Below are positions 24,169 through 24,861 of a stretch of DNA of 24,861 nt, piece by piece. Source of the DNA: JADHUC01 sp964617665 (GTDB lineage: Bacteria > Planctomycetota > Planctomycetia > Pirellulales > Pirellulaceae). The stretch's first letter is position 1. Each line of letters starts with the position of its first letter. Under the pieces are notes generated by a model. The model worked only from the letters and a program-made list of their open reading frames with translations, was not told the origin of the DNA and did not search any database. The stretch spans positions 1-24,861 of the forward strand of contig CAZUAH010000174.1 in assembly GCA_964617665.1 (NCBI GenBank), given 5' to 3'. A program made the position numbers and the translations under genes.

Positions 24169-24611
24169 GTAGTCACCAATTCCCATATTCCATGGTGATC
24201 TACGAAGACCGGCTCTTCACACCCTACGGCATGCACGGTGTGGACAGCGGCAACGCATTCTACGGCACTGAGGGCTACATGATCTTCTCGCGACGTGGAT
24301 TCTTCCGCACCTATCTAGGCAAGAAAGAAGAACCCCGTCCCAAGTCCGGCGAGTCCGGTCGCGTGGGCACGCCGACGCCGAGCCACGTGCAGAACTTCCT
24401 GAACAGCATTCGCTCGCGCGAACCGACCAAAGCCGCCCCCGAGATCGCCCATTGCACCTGCGCGTTGATTCACTTGGGCGAAACCTCCTACCGCACCAAA
24501 ACGGTGTTGGAATTCGATCTGAAGACGGAGATAATCACAAACAGCAAGGAAGCAAACGCCATGCTCACCAACAAATATCGCGAACATTACACCCTGCCCA
24601 ACAGCGTTTGA
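24169..24611 (+). pseudogene. C-terminal fragment of a Gfo/Idh/MocA-family oxidoreductase
   Basis: The frame ending at TGA 24609-24611 encodes the typical end of a planctomycete Gfo/Idh/MocA protein: SSHQFPYSMVIYEDRLFTPY, GNAFYGTEGYMIFSRRGFFR, GRVGTPTPSHVQNFLNSIRS, CALIHLGETSYRT and YREHYTLPNSV. These enzymes are NAD(P)-dependent sugar oxidoreductases. The whole N-terminal Rossmann domain (normally about 120-150 residues with GxGxxG and EKP motifs) and part of the C-terminal sheet are absent. Upstream there is only the 72 bp repeat. ATG 24135 would start translation inside the repeat and is not credible. The retained part has no stop or frameshift, so truncation may be recent. Confidence 0.8.
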
Positions 24612-24675
24612 CGTGAGATGCACGGTGCGGCTGGGCTGCAGCCATAGTCGCTTCTCGCTCCAACACCGTCAGACA

Positions 24676-24739
24676 ATCAGCCGCTGAGCGCTGGCCTACG
24701 GTTCCCACCAGAACCGGACGCTAGCGCGTTCCGGCTGAT
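24676..24739. repeat. 64 bp imperfect palindrome, possible bidirectional terminator or REP-like element
   Basis: Arms 24676-24704 and 24711-24739 (29 nt each) are imperfect reverse complements around the 6 nt loop CCACCA. The outer 8 bp (ATCAGCCG with CGGCTGAT) and the inner CGGTTC/GAACCG pair exactly; the middle pairs mostly, with GCGCT/AGCGC. It lies between the 3' ends of the oxidoreductase fragment (plus) and the propeller gene (minus), where a bidirectional terminator would be expected. No U-run follows. I recall similar strings as abundant planctomycete repeats, unverified. Confidence 0.7.
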
Positions 24740-24773
24740 TTCGCCAACCCTAACTCTTGGCTTTGACAAAGCA

Positions 24774-24861
24774 CTAGCCGGGTTTTTCGGCAACATCATA
24801 GGCAGCCAGTTTGTCACCGTACCGGATGTACAACCTCCCGCCAAACACAACGGGATGCGCC
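24774..24861 (-). CDS. C-terminus of a PQQ-binding-like beta-propeller protein (5' end outside window)
   Basis: The last 28 codons of a minus-strand gene are visible. They read HPVVFGGRLYIRYGDKLAAY and DVAEKPG, ending at TAG 24776-24774. The pattern HPV-x(2)-GGRLYIR-x-GD-x-L-x-x-YD is the closing blade of PQQ-like/BamB-like propeller proteins common in planctomycetes. Most of the gene lies beyond the right edge, so signal peptide and extra domains cannot be judged. Confidence 0.7.
   Translation of the reverse strand, partial: AHPVVFGGRLYIRYGDKLAAYDVAEKPG

Noticed and set aside
1..24861. CRISPR array, tRNA or rRNA genes
   Set aside because: No regularly spaced direct repeats, cloverleaf-like segments with a TTCRA loop, or rRNA-like conserved stretches were noticed by eye.

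Overview
The window looks like chromosomal DNA of a planctomycete, probably Pirellulales-like. This is inferred from gene content and not from a marker gene. It is moderately GC-rich and packed with large secreted proteins typical of that phylum: BNR/Asp-box sialidase-like, SGNH hydrolase, ceramidase-like, Tat-exported FAD oxidoreductase, PQQ-type propeller and parallel beta-helix proteins. It also holds an ECF sigma factor with a LolA-like partner, a fragment of a Gfo/Idh/MocA oxidoreductase, and several hairpin-forming intergenic repeats. No rRNA, tRNA or CRISPR was seen.

Left end (1-3520). One uninterrupted minus-strand reading frame of at least 928 codons runs from 2785 off the left edge. 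It joins a TM0106/RecB-like Fe-S nuclease module, an RNase H-like (DEDD-type) exonuclease module, an IS66-type zinc finger and a complete IS66 DDE transposase. This is the most unusual object in the window. Upstream of it lies the C-terminal third of a GNAT acetyltransferase, a relic.

Second block (3521-9427, plus strand). A secreted sialidase-like propeller protein carries a tail that looks like the end of an SGNH hydrolase. Next come a secreted protein with two SGNH domains, the first of which has lost catalytic residues, and a lipoprotein joining a PQQ-type propeller to ankyrin repeats.

Third block (9919-14752). An ECF sigma factor is followed 11 bp later by a membrane-anchored LolA-like protein that is probably its regulator. 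A convergent secreted beta-helix protein and a divergent short-chain dehydrogenase flank a cluster of perfect and near-perfect hairpins.

Fourth block (14931-21922). A Tat-exported FAD-dependent oxidoreductase and a Tat-exported glycosidase-like propeller protein are 3 bp apart and probably co-transcribed. Two ceramidase-like zinc hydrolases diverge from a shared 274 bp region, one of them with an added LamG-like domain. Together these suggest extracellular or periplasmic breakdown of complex glycans or lipids.

Right end (21923-24861). This holds a frame-shifted secreted-protein relic, a planctomycete-type lipoprotein, a 72 bp repeat that also occurs near 4911, a decapitated Gfo/Idh/MocA fragment starting at that repeat, a 64 bp imperfect palindrome, and the last 28 codons of a minus-strand PQQ-type propeller gene. 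At least four gene fragments or chimeras show that this stretch has been repeatedly rearranged.
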